Below are positions 5,419 to 6,927 of a stretch of DNA of 6,927 nt, piece by piece. The position numbers and the translations under genes were made by a program. The stretch comes from Verrucomicrobiota bacterium (lineage in GTDB: Bacteria > Verrucomicrobiota > Verrucomicrobiia > Limisphaerales > JAHEOI01). Numbering within the stretch: position 1 is the stretch's first letter; every line of letters begins with the position of its first letter. Below the pieces are notes generated by a model that was given only the letters and a program-made list of their open reading frames with translations, searched no databases and was not told the origin of the DNA. The stretch lies in the NCBI GenBank assembly GCA_018610125.1, contig JAHEOI010000181.1, forward strand, positions 1 to 6,927. The letters are read 5' to 3'.

Positions 5419-6096
5419 ATGGGCCGATATCATCGAAGACGAAAGGATTGGCGGGGGACGATCGGTTGTGTCGTAAGCCTCTTTGCAATGGTGGCATGTA
5501 TGAATAGCGAAACAAAGAGTCAGCCGCAAGAGAGCTCTGAAAATAAGGCGGAAACGAGCGAGTCAGCCGCAACGGAAACCGCGACGTTCGGAGGGGGTTG
5601 TTTCTGGTGTGTCGAGGCGGTTTACCAAAAGCTGAAAGGGGTGAAGTCTGTTGTCTCGGGATACGCGGGAGGAACGACGCCGAATCCGAGCTATAGGCAG
5701 GTTTGCGATGGGAATACCGGGCATGCGGAAGTGGTTCAAATCGAATTTGATCCGAATGTGATCTCGTATTCGCAGTTGCTTGATGTTTTCTGGCAGGCCC
5801 ACAATCCGACAACCTTGAATCGGGAGGGGCCCGATGTCGGCCCTCAATATCGCTCGATCGTGCTTTATCATAATCAAGAGCAGAAGGTTTTGGCTGAGAA
5901 GTCCAAGGAGCAAGCGAGCTCTCAGTTTGACGATCCAATCGTTACCGAAATCGAGCCATTAGAGGAGTTTTATCGAGCCGAGACGTATCATCAGGATTAC
6001 TTCGAGAAGAATCCGAATGCGCCGTATTGCATGGCGGTGATCGATCCGAAGCTTCAAAAGCTCCAGAAAGAAGGGGTGATCGAATCGGAGAAATGA
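5419..6096 (+). CDS. msrA: Peptide methionine-S-sulfoxide reductase MsrA, lipoprotein form
   Basis: A 225-residue MsrA with an N-terminal export signal. Residues 1-26 have an arginine-rich start (RYHRRRK) and a hydrophobic run ending SLFAMVA before C27, a lipobox-like site for lipid attachment. Residues 28-54 are a polar S/E/Q/T linker. The catalytic domain follows with GGGCFWC, where C61 is the reactive cysteine, then VVSGYAGG, TGHAEVVQIEFDP, GPQYRSIV and AETYHQDYFEKNP. C204 in APYC is a candidate recycling cysteine. The enzyme reduces the S-epimer of oxidised methionine in proteins. Because most MsrA proteins are cytoplasmic, the signal peptide suggests repair of envelope proteins here, which would need an exported reductant. 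No partner MsrB domain is fused, and none is adjacent. A strong ribosome site supports the start. The gene is divergent from the coiled-coil lipoprotein gene. Confidence 0.96.
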   Translation: MGRYHRRRKDWRGTIGCVVSLFAMVACMNSETKSQPQESSENKAETSESAATETATFGGGCFWCVEAVYQKLKGVKSVVSGYAGGTTPNPSYRQVCDGNTGHAEVVQIEFDPNVISYSQLLDVFWQAHNPTTLNREGPDVGPQYRSIVLYHNQEQKVLAEKSKEQASSQFDDPIVTEIEPLEEFYRAETYHQDYFEKNPNAPYCMAVIDPKLQKLQKEGVIESEK

Positions 6097-6097
6097 T

Positions 6098-6161
6098 CGT
6101 TGGGTCGGGGGTGGTAGGTCGCGTTTGACTGTTTGGCGGCCGTGGGTAACCCGAGTCAACG
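6098..6161. repeat. Imperfect inverted repeat directly after msrA
   Basis: CGTTGGGTCGGG at 6098-6109 can pair with CCCGAGTCAACG at 6150-6161: ten Watson-Crick pairs, one G-U and one G-G mismatch, around a 40-base loop. It starts two bases after the msrA stop and fills half of the 112-base gap before yacG. No T-run follows, so it is not a typical intrinsic terminator. It may be a 3'-end stabilising structure. The rest of the gap (6162-6208) shows only the distant yacG ribosome site. Confidence 0.45.
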
Positions 6162-6208
6162 AGGTCAAGCCAAGGTAGACTCAGACGGCATGGAGGCAAA
6201 AATTTCGT

Positions 6209-6436
6209 ATGAGGTCGTATCCGAACGTCAGGTGTCCTACTTGTAAGCAATATGGGGACTGGTTTTCCGGGAAATATGGGCCATTTTGCTCGCACCGGTG
6301 TCAATTGATCGACTTGGGCAAGTGGCTGAACGAGGATTATCGCATTTCGGAGCCCTTACGCCCGGAGCATTTGGAGGCGTATGAGGAGATGCCACCCGGG
6401 TCCTCGGCAGATGAGACAGGCCAAGATGAGGAATAG
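6209..6436 (+). CDS. yacG: YacG-type zinc-binding DNA gyrase inhibitor
   Basis: A 75-residue protein with the YacG zinc site: C9-P-T-C12, then FC27-S-H-R-C31, giving Cx2C and Cx3C pairs 14 residues apart. This is followed by the family hallmark LIDLGKWLNEDYRI. E. coli YacG binds the GyrB C-terminal region and inhibits gyrase. The same role is inferred here from the family. The C-terminal third (GSSADETGQDEE) is acidic and probably disordered, as in relatives. The length is normal. The ATG at 6209 follows GGAGG at 6192-6196, but the 12-base spacing is longer than usual. No earlier start exists in frame before the stop at 6176. The stop overlaps the first codons of the peptidase gene. Confidence 0.93.
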   Translation: MRSYPNVRCPTCKQYGDWFSGKYGPFCSHRCQLIDLGKWLNEDYRISEPLRPEHLEAYEEMPPGSSADETGQDEE

Positions 6437-6927
6437 CGCGCAGGTCGGCATGGCATCGAAAGAAAGCAAGTCAACACACCACCTTCCCGAGCTTTTGGCT
6501 CCGGCGGGCAATTGGGAGTGTGCCAAGGCCGCTGTCGAGAACGGGGCGGACGCCATTTACTTTGGGCTGGGCCGGTTTAATGCTCGGATGCGGGCTCAAA
6601 ACTTCACTGAGGCGGACTTGCCGGAGCTGCTGGCTTACCTGCACCATCGGGGAGCTCGGGGCTATGTGACCTTGAACACCTTGATCTTTGCCAATGAGCT
6701 GACCCGGGTTGAATCCCAGGTGCGTACATTGGTTACTTCCGGGGTCGATGCGGTGATTGTTCAGGATATTGGGCTTTGTCGATTGATCCGGGCACTCTCT
6801 CCCGACTTGCCGATCCACGCCTCGACCCAGATGACCGTTACCAGTGCGGCCGGCGTGGCATTTGCGCGCGATTTAGGCTGTCAATTGGTCGTGCTGGCCC
6901 GGGAAAACTCGGTCGATGAGATCCGGA
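6426..6927 (+). CDS. U32-family peptidase, N-terminal part (3' end outside window)
   Basis: Partial gene, open to the right edge, with 167 residues visible. Near the start it reads LPELLAPAGNWECAKAAVENGADAIYFGL, with FNAR, QNF and later TLNTLIFANEL, GVDAVIVQDIG, IHASTQMTVTSAAGV and LVVLARE. These are typical of peptidase U32 / YhbU-RlhA-like proteins. Known members of this family act in collagen breakdown, rRNA or tRNA hydroxylation, or ubiquinone-linked hydroxylation. The diagnostic cysteine cluster lies further downstream, so the subgroup cannot be decided. Two in-frame starts are possible: ATG at 6426, overlapping the yacG end by 11 bases, and ATG at 6450. Each has a weak AGG five bases upstream. 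The 6426 start is chosen because an overlapping start suits translational coupling, but 6450 is almost equally likely. Confidence 0.9.
   Translation, partial: MRNSAQVGMASKESKSTHHLPELLAPAGNWECAKAAVENGADAIYFGLGRFNARMRAQNFTEADLPELLAYLHHRGARGYVTLNTLIFANELTRVESQVRTLVTSGVDAVIVQDIGLCRLIRALSPDLPIHASTQMTVTSAAGVAFARDLGCQLVVLARENSVDEIR

Noticed and set aside
4945..5529. A 194-codon minus-strand open frame across the divergent intergenic region
   Set aside because: It overlaps the well-supported coiled-coil gene and the start of msrA, has no recognisable motif, and its predicted protein has erratic composition. Treated as chance.
6124..6159. TTGACT as a promoter -35 box for yacG
   Set aside because: No acceptable -10 hexamer lies 16-18 bases downstream. 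The following sequence is GC rich.
6190..6246. A short 18-codon open frame overlapping the yacG start in another frame
   Set aside because: Its ATG overlaps the GGAGG presumed to serve yacG, it has no ribosome site of its own, and no recognisable peptide is encoded.

Overview
The window reads as ordinary, densely packed bacterial chromosome with moderately high GC. It carries nine protein genes, the outer two cut by the window edges. No RNA gene, CRISPR array, insertion sequence or phage gene was seen. The gene set is an S1-type sulfatase beside an oxidative deoxysugar pathway, followed by envelope lipoproteins. This fits a polysaccharide-degrading member of the Planctomycetota-Verrucomicrobiota group, and a marine Verrucomicrobiota (Opitutae-like) lineage is my best guess. 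That placement is inferred from gene content and protein style, not from a marker gene.

Left half, bases 2-3451, plus strand: the C-terminal part of a sulfatase, a sugar isomerase/epimerase-type TIM barrel, an aldo/keto reductase very like L-galactose/L-fucose dehydrogenases, and an amidohydrolase of the L-fuconolactonase type. The genes lie 14, 152 and 5 bases apart. The likely logic is desulfation of a sulfated sugar, possible epimerisation, oxidation of the free sugar (L-fucose or L-galactose type) at C1 to a lactone, and hydrolysis of the lactone to the aldonate. Later steps (aldonate dehydratase, keto-deoxy-sugar dehydrogenase or aldolase) are not in the window. The 152-base gap before the reductase holds a long, nearly perfect inverted repeat, the most striking non-coding structure here.

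Middle, bases 3433-5147, minus strand: a coiled-coil lipoprotein gene followed 11 bases later by a YbgC/FadM-type hotdog thioesterase. The thioesterase gene overlaps the 3' end of the fuconolactonase-type gene tail to tail by 19 bases.

Right half, plus strand: a 271-base divergent intergenic region with two perfect hairpins, then a lipoprotein form of methionine sulfoxide reductase A. Next come a small YacG-type zinc protein and the start of a U32-family peptidase overlapping it. Two of the three genes around the divergent region (coiled-coil protein and MsrA) carry lipoprotein signal peptides, so this side of the window concerns the cell envelope. No wholly new system is evident. The items most worth checking are the sugar-oxidation module, the 93-base inverted-repeat element and the extragenic palindromes.
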